IMG/VR virus record: IMGVR_UViG_3300048625_000156
Span: 30,808 to 94,807 of that record
From: a virus
Reading direction: 5' to 3' (one strand)
Length of the DNA stretch: 64,000 nucleotides
In this document: one piece after another, positions 44,187 through 55,518 of the stretch
Position numbering within the stretch: position 1 is the stretch's first letter
Layout: every line of letters starts with the position of its first letter
Program-made: the position numbers and the translations under genes
The notes under the pieces: model-generated
The model's database searches: none
What the model saw: the letters and a program-made list of their open reading frames with translations, nothing else
What the model was told of the DNA's origin: nothing

Positions 44187-45113
44187 CTACCAGAACCAGA
44201 GATCTCCAGCAACTACAGCATTAGCAGCATTCAAGGCTGGGTCCATCTGACCAACAAACATTCTTCTGTATGTGCTGTTATCTGTTGCTGGAACATATGA
44301 TGGTGATCCAGTTGTAGCAGCATTGTACCAAACTGATTTTCCTGCAAAAGATGCGTTGGTTGCTGTTGTTGCATTACCACTTGTGTTTACAGTAATTGTA
44401 GATGGTAAAGAGATTGTTCCATCTGCGGCTACGCTAATGTTTGTGCCAATCTTTACAAGTCCTGCTAATGATGTGGTTGCATAACCGTCTACCCATGCTA
44501 CAGTATCTGCAGCAGAGTTTGTTCTTAGAATCTTATTTCCCTGACCAGTTGTAGCGTTTAGCTTGTTGGCTGTGATTTCATTTGCCTTGATCTTAACATT
44601 TGTAACAGAGTTTGCGTCAAGGTTGCCTTCTTGAATTAGAGTATTTGTTGGAATATCAATGGTTGCATCTCCAAGGAATTTTACAGTTCCAGTAAAGTTA
44701 ACCCAACCACTGATTACTGTTGGTGTTGCCTCTACTCCACCTTCGATAACTGGGGTAGTCAAAGTTTTGTTTGTCAGGGTTGCTGTATCACTTTTACCAA
44801 CGAGAACTGTGCTCACTGATGGAAGAGTAATTGTGACATCTGAAGCTAGAGTTGGGGCATCAATAATAGCCTTACCAGTACCGCCAGAAATATTAATAAC
44901 ACTTGTAAAGACTGGGCTGTCAAGGTCTGCTTTGTTGACCTCTAGCTGTCTAAGATATCCAGCAATAGAGTTTTCAGCAGACTCTAGCTCTAGAAGGGTT
45001 GCATCTGTTCCAGCCGTACCATAATGAAATACCTCAAACGCTGTTTGAATGTCTGCAGAGTCCGATAGTGATGGTACTCTGATTGAATAGTTCGTTCCGA
45101 TGTTCTGAGGCAT
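44187..45113 (-). CDS. tail fibre-like protein
   Basis: A 308-residue beta-rich, Thr/Ala-rich protein. It includes triple-beta-helix-like repeats (ATLTNKTLTTPVIEGG, then NKLNATTGQGNKILRTNSA) common in phage fibres. It ends GDLWFW, like the GDVWISW end of the 1008-residue fibre. The ATG lies 6 bases after an extended TATAAT, so a leaderless mRNA is likely. Confidence 0.65.
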   Translation of the reverse strand: MPQNIGTNYSIRVPSLSDSADIQTAFEVFHYGTAGTDATLLELESAENSIAGYLRQLEVNKADLDSPVFTSVINISGGTGKAIIDAPTLASDVTITLPSVSTVLVGKSDTATLTNKTLTTPVIEGGVEATPTVISGWVNFTGTVKFLGDATIDIPTNTLIQEGNLDANSVTNVKIKANEITANKLNATTGQGNKILRTNSAADTVAWVDGYATTSLAGLVKIGTNISVAADGTISLPSTITVNTSGNATTATNASFAGKSVWYNAATTGSPSYVPATDNSTYRRMFVGQMDPALNAANAVVAGDLWFW

Positions 45114-45119
45114 ACCTAA

Positions 45120-45128
45120 ATTATATCA
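45120..45128 (-). promoter_or_regulatory. extended -10 of a leaderless promoter
   Basis: TGATATAAT on the minus strand, 6 bases before ATG 45113. No ribosome site. Confidence 0.6.
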
Positions 45129-45136
45129 CAAACCTG

Positions 45137-46186
45137 CTAGATTAAAGATGCATATAGTTTTAGGTTTTGAGCAAGTCTAGAATTTTCTGGATCTAGCCTG
45201 AGAGCTGCCTTTCCAAAATCAACCGCTTCGTCATATTTACCCAAATGGTATGCCGAAATCGAAGCTAGGTCATATGGCAAGGTCCCCCAAGCAAAATTTT
45301 CACACAAATAGTCTAGTGGCTTGGTTGTAATTGCAAGAGCTGATTTTGAGTAGGTGTAGCACTGTCCCCAATCAGAGTTGTTATAAGCAAGATTAGCCAT
45401 GTCCATAAAAGGCTCTCTCCTGTTTGGGTCTGTTTGAATTGCCATGGTCAACCACATGTAGGCGTTATCTGGCTCGCATTGTGCGAGGTATCTGTAAGCT
45501 CTGGCTCTCTCTGCACTCCAGGTTGCTGTTGGCAATGCAAGGTACTTGTGAAAATGTTTTGCTGCAAGGCTGCTTTGATTATAAAAGAAAAGCTCACGAG
45601 CATAATAAAACATGTTTCTATCATCGTATGGGTCCTCTTTAACAGATAGCTCAAGAAGCGGAAGGTATTGAGAGCGAGTTTTTGAGTTGTCTGGGTAATG
45701 GTGTATTTCTAAGTCTGTCCATTCCTGAACCTCAGACAGTCTATCGGCTACCAATACTTCATGTACTGGGTGCTTCCAACGATATCCATGACGTTTGTGG
45801 ATCTTGTCTCCACCATATTCTAGACCTGGCGTTCCGTCTTCACTCCATGACCAAGTATATTTGTAACGAGGACGAGTTGTCTCTGACTTGATTCCCTCAA
45901 GTTTTTCACGCCAGCCAGGAACAAGAACTTCATCCATGTCAAGAGATATACAGATGTCCACATCGTCTGGCAACAGAGATAGAGATACGTTTCTAGCATC
46001 ATCGAACCTCCATGGCTTTACTGATGCTGATACGACCTCAACTCCGTTTTCCTGTGCGATAGCAACAGTATTGTCTGTTGACCCTGTGTCAAGAATTAGT
46101 CTGTAGTCTGCGTCCTTGCAAGACTCTGCCCATCGTTCTACAAAACTTTCTTCGTTTAATGCAATTGTATAAACTGCTATTTTCAT
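45137..46186 (-). CDS. family 2 glycosyltransferase with TPR-like C-terminus
   Basis: A 349-residue enzyme. The GT-A fold has LDTGSTDNT (residues 32-40) for nucleotide-sugar binding and the D83-x-D85 metal site in ISLDMDEV. Residues from about 190 are helical and TPR-like (ARAYRYLAQCEPDNAYMWL), ending in YHLGKYDEAVDFGKAALRLD. Such TPR parts often bind protein acceptors. It lies among Thr-rich fibre genes, so fibre glycosylation is a reasonable inference; modification of host surface glycans is the alternative. Confidence 0.85.
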   Translation of the reverse strand: MKIAVYTIALNEESFVERWAESCKDADYRLILDTGSTDNTVAIAQENGVEVVSASVKPWRFDDARNVSLSLLPDDVDICISLDMDEVLVPGWREKLEGIKSETTRPRYKYTWSWSEDGTPGLEYGGDKIHKRHGYRWKHPVHEVLVADRLSEVQEWTDLEIHHYPDNSKTRSQYLPLLELSVKEDPYDDRNMFYYARELFFYNQSSLAAKHFHKYLALPTATWSAERARAYRYLAQCEPDNAYMWLTMAIQTDPNRREPFMDMANLAYNNSDWGQCYTYSKSALAITTKPLDYLCENFAWGTLPYDLASISAYHLGKYDEAVDFGKAALRLDPENSRLAQNLKLYASLI

Positions 46187-46195
46187 CTAATACCC

Positions 46196-47275
46196 CTACT
46201 TTAAATATTGCCAACTAGTACCATTATACACCATCATGTTTGCTGTAACAAATGAGCTTGTTTCTGAATTCCAAACCTTTACGGTAGATCTTGACGTAGG
46301 TGCAACATTGTTTGATGGAGAAATAAAAGGACCTATTGGTGAAATTGACGCTGAACTTGTTGAAGTTGCAACAATTGTTCCCAAAGTGTTTCCAGTTGCT
46401 GTTGCTGAAGCTCTTACTCTTGTCAAAACTGTATAGGAGTTTCCTGCAGTTATTGAAATGTTTGACCATGAATGTGCTGGGGCTACCTTACCTACCGCAA
46501 CAGTACCTGCCGTAACAGTGTAAACTGTGTCGGTAGACCAAGTTACACCATTGTCAAGACTGTATGCATATCCATAATAAATTGTATCGTTAATGTTTGT
46601 ATTAACTCTTGCTCCTGCTGGCACACTAACATTAATTTTAGATGCGTCTGATGTGCTCCTTGTTATTGTTGGAGAAGATAGGTCTACACCAGTTCCAGTT
46701 CCAGTCCAACCTGGTGCTACATATCCAAGGTTTGTTGTTGCGGAGCCAAGAATTGTTGTCAGAGTTGCAGTAATGGTTGTTCCTTCAGGAACATATGTTA
46801 CATTTGTGTTTGAGTCTATATACGCCTGGATTGTTGTTGCGGCTGGGGTTGCTCCTGCATCATGGTTTACAGTAAAAGACCATGCTGATGCAGTTGGTGA
46901 GGTGATAGTTCCAGTTGTTGGAATAGATGTAAAAGCAATTGTCGGAGTTCCATCATTATTTCCCATCCAGTAATACCTGTTGGTAGTCATGGCGGTATAC
47001 TGAATTGTAGTAGCAGGGTTATAAGATTTAGTATAAGCTGTTGCACCATTTGTTTTATATTGTGCATATGTTGTACATGAATATGTTGAGAAGTTGTTTG
47101 TACGTTCATGCATCATGTAACTGTATGTTACAGTTGTCGTATTTGTAGATGGATTATATACTAGGTTAGTTGGGATATATATGCTAAACCCATTACCATC
47201 TGCAGCACCTTCAAAATCTGTAAGGTTTTGATCAATGTGCGTGGCATCTGATGCATTATAGTTATAAACTGCCAA
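46196..47275 (-). CDS. putative tail fibre protein, Ig-like
   Basis: A 359-residue Thr/Ser/Asn-rich beta protein with no charged low-complexity regions. The C-terminus carries a short module (VKVWNSETSSFVTANMMVYNGTSWQ) seen as a closing unit in phage structural proteins. It lies directly between glycosyltransferase and the collagen-like gene, and its many Thr residues make it a possible glycosylation substrate. Confidence 0.55.
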   Translation of the reverse strand: MAVYNYNASDATHIDQNLTDFEGAADGNGFSIYIPTNLVYNPSTNTTTVTYSYMMHERTNNFSTYSCTTYAQYKTNGATAYTKSYNPATTIQYTAMTTNRYYWMGNNDGTPTIAFTSIPTTGTITSPTASAWSFTVNHDAGATPAATTIQAYIDSNTNVTYVPEGTTITATLTTILGSATTNLGYVAPGWTGTGTGVDLSSPTITRSTSDASKINVSVPAGARVNTNINDTIYYGYAYSLDNGVTWSTDTVYTVTAGTVAVGKVAPAHSWSNISITAGNSYTVLTRVRASATATGNTLGTIVATSTSSASISPIGPFISPSNNVAPTSRSTVKVWNSETSSFVTANMMVYNGTSWQYLK

Positions 47276-47284
47276 TTAGTTCAC

Positions 47285-50310
<3,026 letters not shown>

Positions 50311-50311
<1 letters not shown>

Positions 50312-51555
50312 TAAGGCGTTCCTCCATCAATTGTTCCATCTATTCTCAGGTATACCAGATCAAGAAGCGCTTCTAGATCTTCCACGCTAAGAGAAATAGT
50401 CCTGGTAGTATTATTATACACTATTGGGCTGTCTGCTGAAGCCACTCCAGAATCTCCAGCGATACCCTGCGGACCTGTGGGACCAGGAATAGTTGATGCG
50501 GTTCCTGTAGGTCCTGTCGGACCAGCAATACCTTGAGCACCCTGTGCTCCAGTTGGTCCTGTCGGACCTTGTAATCCTGTAGACCCCTTTGGTCCTGTAG
50601 CACCATTAGGTCCTGTCGGACCTGTATCTCCAGGTAGACCTGTATACCCCTGATCGCCCTTCTCTCCTTGCAAGCCTCTTGGACCAGTAGACCCATTTGG
50701 ACCTTGAATACCCTGAGAACCTGTAGGTCCCTGGACACCTTGCAAACCTTGTAATCCAGCAGGTCCTGTTGGTCCTGTTACACCCTGAATACCTCGAATA
50801 CCTTGAATACCCTGTGAGCCAGTGAGACCTTGAGGACCTGTCAAGCCTCGTGGACCTGTGGGTCCTTGAACACCTTGAACACCCTGAACACCTTGAACAC
50901 CCTGTAGACCTCTTGCACCAGTAGGTCCTGTCGGACCAGGCACAGTGCTTGCTGCACCAGTTGACCCAGTTGGTCCAGAATCTCCCTGCAGACCTCTTGG
51001 TCCTGTCGGACCAGTAGATCCTTGAACACCCTGGATGCCTTGAATGCCTTGAACACCCTGAGCACCTCTTTCGCCTTGTGGTCCTGTTGGACCAAGAAGA
51101 CCCTGAATACCTTGTTCTCCACTAGCACCTTGTGGACCTGTTGGTCCTTGAACACCTTGAAGACCTTGTGTCCCCTGAATTCCTTGTATTCCCCTAGGTC
51201 CTGTCGGTCCTTGAGGACCTGTTGCTCCAGAACTTCCTGTTGGACCCTGAAAACCTCTTGGACCAGTAGAACCAGCAATGCCCTGAATTCCTTGAAGACC
51301 TGTTGCTCCAGTTGGTCCTGTCGGACCGATTGATCCTGTTGCTCCGTCGATGCCTCGTACTCCAGTAGGTCCAGCGTCTCCTTGTGGTCCTGTCAGACCA
51401 TCTGGTCCTGTTGGACCCACCATGTATAAATCTGCAACTGGGATTATTCGAACAGAGTCTATGTTTTCAGATTTTACGATTTTAATTGTAGTTGGCTCAG
51501 ATTGAACGACTCTTACAATAATGTCTGGCTGTTCAGGATCGATGTAGTCTGTCAT
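50311..51555 (-). CDS. collagen-like fibre protein
   Basis: A 414-residue protein. After a 41-residue beta-type N-terminus it has an almost unbroken Gly-X-Y block to about residue 371, rich in GPTGP and GIQGIQG. It closes with a short helical domain ([18 protein letters not shown]) that could trimerise the fibre. It overlaps the next collagen gene by one base, so the two are made together and may form one fibre in series. Confidence 0.8.
50440..51430 (-). repeat. collagen-coding repeat block 3
   Basis: About 1 kb of 9-base Gly-X-Y units. Its sequence similarity with blocks 1 and 2 gives scope for unequal recombination. Confidence 0.85.
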
Positions 51556-51567
51556 CTACCCCACCAC

Positions 51568-53211
51568 CTAGTCAGTAAGCCTTAGCCCAGAAAGAATCCA
51601 CTTATCGGTATCTACCTTGAGAAGAGTTGCTGTTGAGTTGATTGGCACAATGAATGGAACTGCATTTGAATATGTGTAATTCAAGCCTTCGCCCCAAATT
51701 GTAGTTGTTTGATAGTCAGCAGCTGAGATGTGCCAAGGACTCTCATCGCTAGTAGCAAACTTGATTTCAGAACCAATTGGGAAAGCAACGGATGCATTAA
51801 TTGGAACTATAAATTCTGATGCGGTTTGAGTTAGGTTTGCATATAGCATTTTACCGACATTACTTAGTGAGCCAGTTAATGGACTACCATCGGATGCAAG
51901 CACTCTTGGATAAATCCCCAAGTCTCTAACAGTTGCAATCTGGTTTTCAGGTGATTCTGAATTTAAGAATTCTCCACCATCGCCATTAAGAATTACAGCA
52001 CCACCAGCTTGAGATGTTAGAGCAATGTCTCCGCCATAGCCAGCGGTATTGGAGTATCCAGAAATGATGTTAATACTTCCACCACTAGAATTTTCTCCGT
52101 TATAGACACTTCCTGCACGAATTTCAATTGGACCACCAGAACCACTTCCAGAGCTACCAGCAGCGATCTCTATAAAACCACCAGTATTGTTATCAGAGTA
52201 TCCTCCACGAATTTTAGCATATCCACCCTGACCAGTTCCAATTCCATTTCCACCATCAATTTTTATGTCTCCACCATCACCGTTGGTTCCTCCACCACGA
52301 CCAGCCCAGAGATAAAGATCTCCACCCTCGCCGTCGTAGCTATCTCCAGCAGCACCATCTTGTCCAGCAATAACTAGACGATTAGCAGTTGGGTTTGCGG
52401 TAGTCGCTGGTGGTCCAGTAATGATTGACTGATCAAATGAGGATGCAAAACGTAAAACATCTCCAGAGCCTGTTCTATTGTTAGATGGTCCATATGGAAA
52501 GTGAATGCCACCAGCCATATCAAAATTCCAAGAAGAAGTTCCAGCTACAAGAGAAACGTGTGCTTTTGGTTGTACTACGTTTCCAGTAATTGCAAGTGGA
52601 AAAGTTTCTTCGAATGTCTTTGTAATAGGACCAGACCACTGAAAAACCATTGCAGCAGTACCCTGACTAGTTGCGTCGTAAATAGCCAAAGTTTGAACAG
52701 AAGTAGAGTCTGCAAAAGTAATTGTTGCAGAGCTGTAGGTGTTGTTAGAGAACCACTGGGTGTCTTCATTTACAGGTAAATATACTGCTTCGCTATTATT
52801 AATTCCATTAGTAGTGTCTGCGTAATCAGCATAGAAGGTTGCGGTACGACTGTCGGTAACAATGTTTCCATCAAAGCCGCTACCAATTGCTGCATTGGCA
52901 GAAGGAAGAGCAAGATTTCCATTTGCTCTGAATGACCATTCGTGTTCTCCGTCGTTTGTGTAAACTCTTACATCATCTGTAACTGATGTAAGTTCTATTG
53001 AGTCGTTTGCGGTAATCCAAACATCATCTGCAGAGTTGATATCAATGTCTGAATCTTCGTCAGTATCACGAGTGGTTTGGATACGCATGTCGTGATTATG
53101 AATGGTAATAGTGCTTTGACCATCGCCATCATTTTCAAAAACGAAATCAGCAATGTCTGCTGAACCTGTGCCACTTGGACCAGGCATTGGAACAATTTTA
53201 ATAATTGGCAT
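51568..53211 (-). CDS. glycine-rich tail fibre protein
   Basis: A 547-residue protein. Start 53211 is chosen because it overlaps the preceding stop (TAATG) and gives MPIIKIVPMPGPSG; a longer in-frame start at 53274 would overlap far into the upstream gene. Residues about 310-440 form GGDI/GGSI repeats (GGDIKIDGGNGIGTGQGG) that fit a beta-solenoid. The N-terminus carries a virion-anchor-like acidic part. Probably a fibre or fibre tip. Confidence 0.68.
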   Translation of the reverse strand: MPIIKIVPMPGPSGTGSADIADFVFENDGDGQSTITIHNHDMRIQTTRDTDEDSDIDINSADDVWITANDSIELTSVTDDVRVYTNDGEHEWSFRANGNLALPSANAAIGSGFDGNIVTDSRTATFYADYADTTNGINNSEAVYLPVNEDTQWFSNNTYSSATITFADSTSVQTLAIYDATSQGTAAMVFQWSGPITKTFEETFPLAITGNVVQPKAHVSLVAGTSSWNFDMAGGIHFPYGPSNNRTGSGDVLRFASSFDQSIITGPPATTANPTANRLVIAGQDGAAGDSYDGEGGDLYLWAGRGGGTNGDGGDIKIDGGNGIGTGQGGYAKIRGGYSDNNTGGFIEIAAGSSGSGSGGPIEIRAGSVYNGENSSGGSINIISGYSNTAGYGGDIALTSQAGGAVILNGDGGEFLNSESPENQIATVRDLGIYPRVLASDGSPLTGSLSNVGKMLYANLTQTASEFIVPINASVAFPIGSEIKFATSDESPWHISAADYQTTTIWGEGLNYTYSNAVPFIVPINSTATLLKVDTDKWILSGLRLTD

Positions 53212-53597
53212 TATGGACCACCTACTGGGGTAACGTCTGATAGAACTACGATAGTTCCAATGATTGGTGTCCATACAGTGTCTTCGTCAATAATAACCTG
53301 TAGGTCAAAAGATAGCTCGGCGGAGATGGCATTGGATCCAGTACCCCAAGAAGATGTGATAGTTGGTGACGCAACTACATCGACGTAGCCGTTGAAAGGT
53401 GTTGTAGCAAGAGTATATCTTTGATCTGCCTTGGGATCATAGGCTGTTGACGTAAAGGTCCAGGTTGATGTATCATACATAGTGACCTCATCATTATTTA
53501 AAAATTCAATGCGTAGTCTGGCTGTGTCACCACGAACGACTTTCCACTGAACGGATGCTGGGGAAGCTCCAAAAGAGTCTGGAATTGATGAAGTCAT
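53211..53597 (-). CDS. small fibre-base protein, BppU-like N-terminal fold
   Basis: A 128-residue beta protein starting with VQWKVVRGDTARLRIEFLNN, similar to the N-terminal domain of baseplate upper proteins that fasten fibres. It is the first gene of the fibre operon. Its ATG lies 9 bases after an extended TATACT without a ribosome site. Confidence 0.6.
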   Translation of the reverse strand: MTSSIPDSFGASPASVQWKVVRGDTARLRIEFLNNDEVTMYDTSTWTFTSTAYDPKADQRYTLATTPFNGYVDVVASPTITSSWGTGSNAISAELSFDLQVIIDEDTVWTPIIGTIVVLSDVTPVGGP

Positions 53598-53606
53598 AGT
53601 ACTTAC

Positions 53607-53615
53607 AGTATATCA
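53607..53615 (-). promoter_or_regulatory. extended -10 close to the start of the fibre operon
   Basis: TGATATACT on the minus strand, 9 bases from the ATG at 53597. It would give a leader of only 2-3 bases. Confidence 0.5.
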
Positions 53616-53624
53616 TAATCTTAT

Positions 53625-53681
53625 GAAACATAAAAGCCGATACCTGGTCGGTGGGTATGAGAGAGACGACCAAGTATCAGC
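53625..53681 (-). terminator. 15-bp leader hairpin with T-run (attenuator-like)
   Basis: Arms 53667-53681 and 53636-53650 pair over 15 bp with two G-U pairs and a 16-base loop, then TTTTATGTTTC follows on the minus strand. It stands 7 bases after a -10 element, so transcripts from that promoter begin with this hairpin. Confidence 0.65.
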
Positions 53682-53687
53682 TAGTAA

Positions 53688-53716
53688 ATTATACCACAAA
53701 ACATATGTTTCGTCTA
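53688..53716 (-). promoter_or_regulatory. promoter for the fibre operon leader
   Basis: TAGACG (53711-53716), 17 bp, TATAAT (53688-53693) with a TGG extension. The spacer contains a palindrome AACATATGTT. Confidence 0.6.
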
Positions 53717-53755
53717 TGTTACGAAATCGTTACAAAGATTTTACATAAAAAGTAC

Positions 53756-53783
53756 TTGACAAAGTTTTGAGATGTGCTATTAT
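53756..53783 (+). promoter_or_regulatory. rightward promoter near 53.76 kb
   Basis: TTGACA (53756-53761), 16 bp, TATTAT (53778-53783) with TGC upstream, on the plus strand. The downstream DNA is very AT-rich and ends in a terminator. Confidence 0.6.
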
Positions 53784-53789
53784 ATATAA

Positions 53790-53913
53790 ATATGGGGGTA
53801 GGGGGCAAAAGACTATATATAAATATATAAGATATATAACTTATAAGATATAGTTCTTTATTATATATAAATAATAATCGCCAGTCAAGACGACTGACGA
53901 TTGTTTTTGTTTT
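53790..53913 (+). ncRNA. candidate short non-coding RNA
   Basis: About 120 bases between a plus-strand promoter and an intrinsic terminator. The segment is AT-rich with a G-rich start (GGGGGTAGGGGG). Only a 12-codon ORF without ribosome site exists. It may be a regulatory RNA, or a terminated early leader that depends on antitermination. Confidence 0.35.
53876..53913. terminator. bidirectional terminator
   Basis: Arms 53876-53886 and 53892-53902 pair with one mismatch around a 5-base loop. GTTTTTGTTTT follows on the plus strand. On the minus strand it follows the membrane protein gene by 10 bases. Confidence 0.75.
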
Positions 53914-53922
53914 AAGCTCGTT

Positions 53923-54210
53923 TTATTTTTGACGACCGACGTATTCAATAAAAATCTTAGTTAGGTGTTCAATCTTTTGATCTAGCTTTTCGTGATAAAG
54001 TTCACCTTGTGAATTCTGACTCTTGAGATCTAGAATATCCTGTTCCATTCTGTTTACCTGATCTTTTATTGATTTACCAGAATTAGGTCTTAGCTCATGC
54101 TTGATATCATCAAAATAATGACGTACCAACCATCTGACTCCTAGGGCTGCTGAAGAAATAACAGTAGTAAGACTAACTGTGATAGCTATGATTGTTTCTG
54201 CAAGAGTCAT
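53923..54210 (-). CDS. small membrane protein with coiled coil, holin-like
   Basis: A 95-residue protein with one transmembrane segment (residues about 5-25), then RWLVRHYFDDIKHELRPNSG and a charged coiled coil (45-85). Phage proteins of this layout are often annotated as holins or membrane accessory proteins. No second lysis gene is adjacent, so the role is uncertain. It starts 10 bases after an extended TATAAT and has a terminator right behind it, hence monocistronic. Confidence 0.6.
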   Translation of the reverse strand: MTLAETIIAITVSLTTVISSAALGVRWLVRHYFDDIKHELRPNSGKSIKDQVNRMEQDILDLKSQNSQGELYHEKLDQKIEHLTKIFIEYVGRQK

Positions 54211-54214
54211 AATA

Positions 54215-54382
54215 CTAATAATTATACCAGAATGTTAATAACTTTGTGGATAAGTCACGGCGGAAAAATAGAGCTACGCCTTCGGCGTAAAATCGGCGGT
54301 AAATAGAGATCCCAAATCCACCAATGCTACTAACGTAGCCATATGGATTACATAAAAATCTTTGCAGGATATCCCCAAACAT
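54215..54382 (-). CDS. doubtful small ORF
   Basis: A 55-residue frame beginning MFGDILQRFLCNPYGY with many aromatics and arginines. It has only a weak AAGAA before the ATG and covers a DnaA box and repeats, so it may be chance. It is listed because nothing else explains 54.22-54.38 kb on this strand. Confidence 0.2.
   Translation of the reverse strand: MFGDILQRFLCNPYGYVSSIGGFGISIYRRFYAEGVALFFRRDLSTKLLTFWYNY
54221..54229 (-). promoter_or_regulatory. extended -10 for the holin-like gene
   Basis: TGGTATAAT on the minus strand, 10 bases before ATG 54210. No -35 seen. Confidence 0.5.
54245..54253 (-). promoter_or_regulatory. DnaA box (perfect TTATCCACA)
   Basis: Reads TGTGGATAA on the plus strand, an exact match to the bacterial DnaA consensus. 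The other five are near 57.7, 58.1 and 58.9 kb. Confidence 0.55.
54258..54306. repeat. CGGCGG direct repeat flanking a small hairpin
   Basis: CGGCGG at 54258 and 54294, each followed within 10 bases by AAATAGAG. Between them TACGCC-TTC-GGCGTA forms a 6-bp stem. Beyond this and the DnaA box, the 54.3-54.5 kb stretch shows nothing I can name. Confidence 0.4.
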
Positions 54383-54517
54383 TTCTTGCAGATAAGCCCC
54401 AAATAAAAACACCTCCCAGGAAGCCCTCAGATGCCCCTAGAAGGCGATAGAACTATATCCGACGAACTCTAGTATGGTCAAGAATGAACTTATATATATT
54501 TACTAGGTTATTCATAG

Positions 54518-54562
54518 TAACGTTAGACGTTATTAGGACCAAATCAAGAGAGCTGAAGCTCT
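54518..54562. promoter_or_regulatory. inverted repeats upstream of the 54604 gene
   Basis: TAACGT-TAG-ACGTTA (54518-54532) and AAGAG/CTCTT with AGCT-GA-AGCT (54546-54562). The second abuts the -35 element, a usual operator position. Confidence 0.4.
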
Positions 54563-54590
54563 TGTGTACCGTCCGAAGTTATGCTATACT
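54562..54590 (+). promoter_or_regulatory. promoter for the first right-arm genes
   Basis: TTGTGT (54562-54567), 17 bp, TATACT (54585-54590) with a TGC extension; the start codon is 13 bases later. Confidence 0.6.
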
Positions 54591-54603
54591 TGTAATCTAT
54601 CGT

Positions 54604-54828
54604 ATGGGAGATACCTTGGAAGTCCTAGTTGTTCTAGTTGCACTCTACTTTTTTGTATTAATTTATGTTATTCCTGCAATTATTGGAATTGCATTAGTCG
54701 CACTTGTCCTTCAGTGGACAATAAACAAATTTGCAGCTCATGGAGAGCCAAATGATGATATTGAAGATCATCCATTGTATTGTGCTATCTGTGGAGATGT
54801 GGAAGATTGGCATAGACATGCTCCGTAA
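54604..54828 (+). CDS. small membrane protein with C-terminal zinc motif
   Basis: A 74-residue protein. Residues 5-40 are one or two transmembrane helices; the tail has CAIC, a dozen residues before the end, with HRH next to the C-terminus, a possible zinc site on the cytoplasmic side. ATG 54604 follows the promoter closely and lacks a ribosome site. The in-frame TTG at 54616, preceded by GGGAG, is an alternative. Longer upstream frames would start before the promoter. Confidence 0.5.
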   Translation: MGDTLEVLVVLVALYFFVLIYVIPAIIGIALVALVLQWTINKFAAHGEPNDDIEDHPLYCAICGDVEDWHRHAP

Positions 54829-54916
54829 GTTAGTTATCGTTACCCTCGGACTTTCAGCAATCTTCATTTGGATGTTTTTATTCCAATTCGTTATCAAATC
54901 GTTACTTAATATTTAG
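54818..54916 (+). CDS. 32-residue membrane peptide
   Basis: Starts inside the end of the 54604 gene and encodes MLRKLVIVTLGLS then one hydrophobic helix, closing with KSLLNI. The overlap suggests translational coupling. Short single-helix peptides of this sort occur in phage early regions, sometimes as toxins or inhibitors; function unknown. Confidence 0.45.
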   Translation: MLRKLVIVTLGLSAIFIWMFLFQFVIKSLLNI

Positions 54917-54925
54917 GAAAAACAT

Positions 54926-55087
54926 ATGAAACAGTTCGGAGTTACACACCTGGAGAAGCAATTCTGCAAATGTTGTGTTATTTTAGCTAATCCTAGAGCT
55001 AAAGTTAAGAAACAGACTGAAAAGTTGATCAAAGAGCAGATGGATGCCTTCCGAAATGACGAAAATCTGAAAAAATTTTCAAATTGA
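54926..55087 (+). CDS. 53-residue basic protein with CxCC motif
   Basis: Starts at ATG 54926 after AGGAAAAAC, 9 bases behind the previous stop. It has CKCC near residue 14 and is lysine-rich and helical after that. Likely a small zinc or nucleic acid binding protein. Not recognised. Confidence 0.5.
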   Translation: MKQFGVTHLEKQFCKCCVILANPRAKVKKQTEKLIKEQMDAFRNDENLKKFSN

Positions 55088-55111
55088 CAAAAATCTGAAT
55101 ATTTTATAAAG

Positions 55112-55183
55112 ATGAATGATACACGCTATGAAAACAAAACTCAAGATCGAATAGTGAGCACACACCAGGGGCATAGTATCTAG
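55112..55183 (+). CDS. possible 23-residue ORF
   Basis: MNDTRYENKTQDRIVS then a short polar end. The start has only a weak AAAG nearby and a TTGACA lies upstream with a short 15-bp spacer to TATAAA. It could be chance. Confidence 0.2.
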   Translation: MNDTRYENKTQDRIVSTHQGHSI

Positions 55184-55248
55184 GGACACTACACACCCCC
55201 CTAATGTTATCATTTTGTTACCAAACTAACGGCGTGTCGATTTGATAA

Positions 55249-55271
55249 ATGTCTGTGCCTGTGCTTATAAT
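55249..55271 (+). promoter_or_regulatory. ATGTC-box promoter 1
   Basis: ATGTCTGTGC at 55249 and TATAAT at 55266. A GTGTCG copy lies 15 bases before the box. TTGATA overlaps its upstream flank, so this copy may also have a normal -35 (18-bp spacer). Confidence 0.7.
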
Positions 55272-55296
55272 AGAGGTATAAAGAAAGGAAAAATAA

Positions 55297-55470
55297 ATGT
55301 TCGAATTCAACACAGTAATCATCACCAAGCGAGGTTCTCGTGAGGCAGGTGTATCGTTCTCTGTTCACACATTCAAGGCTACTACCGAGGCAGAGGTAAA
55401 GGCTATTGTTAGCCACCCCTCAATAGCAGGGTGGAAGTATGGATACAGCATTGGCTACGCTAAGATGTAG
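55297..55470 (+). CDS. 57-residue hypothetical protein
   Basis: A compact alpha/beta protein (NTVIITKRGSREAGVSFSVH, then EAEVKAIVSHPS). A good AAAGGAAA ribosome site precedes it. First gene driven by the ATGTC-box promoters. Function unknown. Confidence 0.6.
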   Translation: MFEFNTVIITKRGSREAGVSFSVHTFKATTEAEVKAIVSHPSIAGWKYGYSIGYAKM

Positions 55471-55474
55471 TTAG

Positions 55475-55497
55475 ATGTCTGCCCCTACTGATACAAT
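55475..55497 (+). promoter_or_regulatory. ATGTC-box promoter 2
   Basis: ATGTCTGCCC at 55475, TACAAT at 55492. It begins 4 bases after the previous stop codon. Confidence 0.6.
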
Positions 55498-55518
55498 CAA
55501 ACTAACAAAAGGAAAATA

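Noticed and set aside
53790-53830. 12-codon ORF at the start of the plus-strand RNA
   Set aside because: No ribosome site and a low-complexity product.
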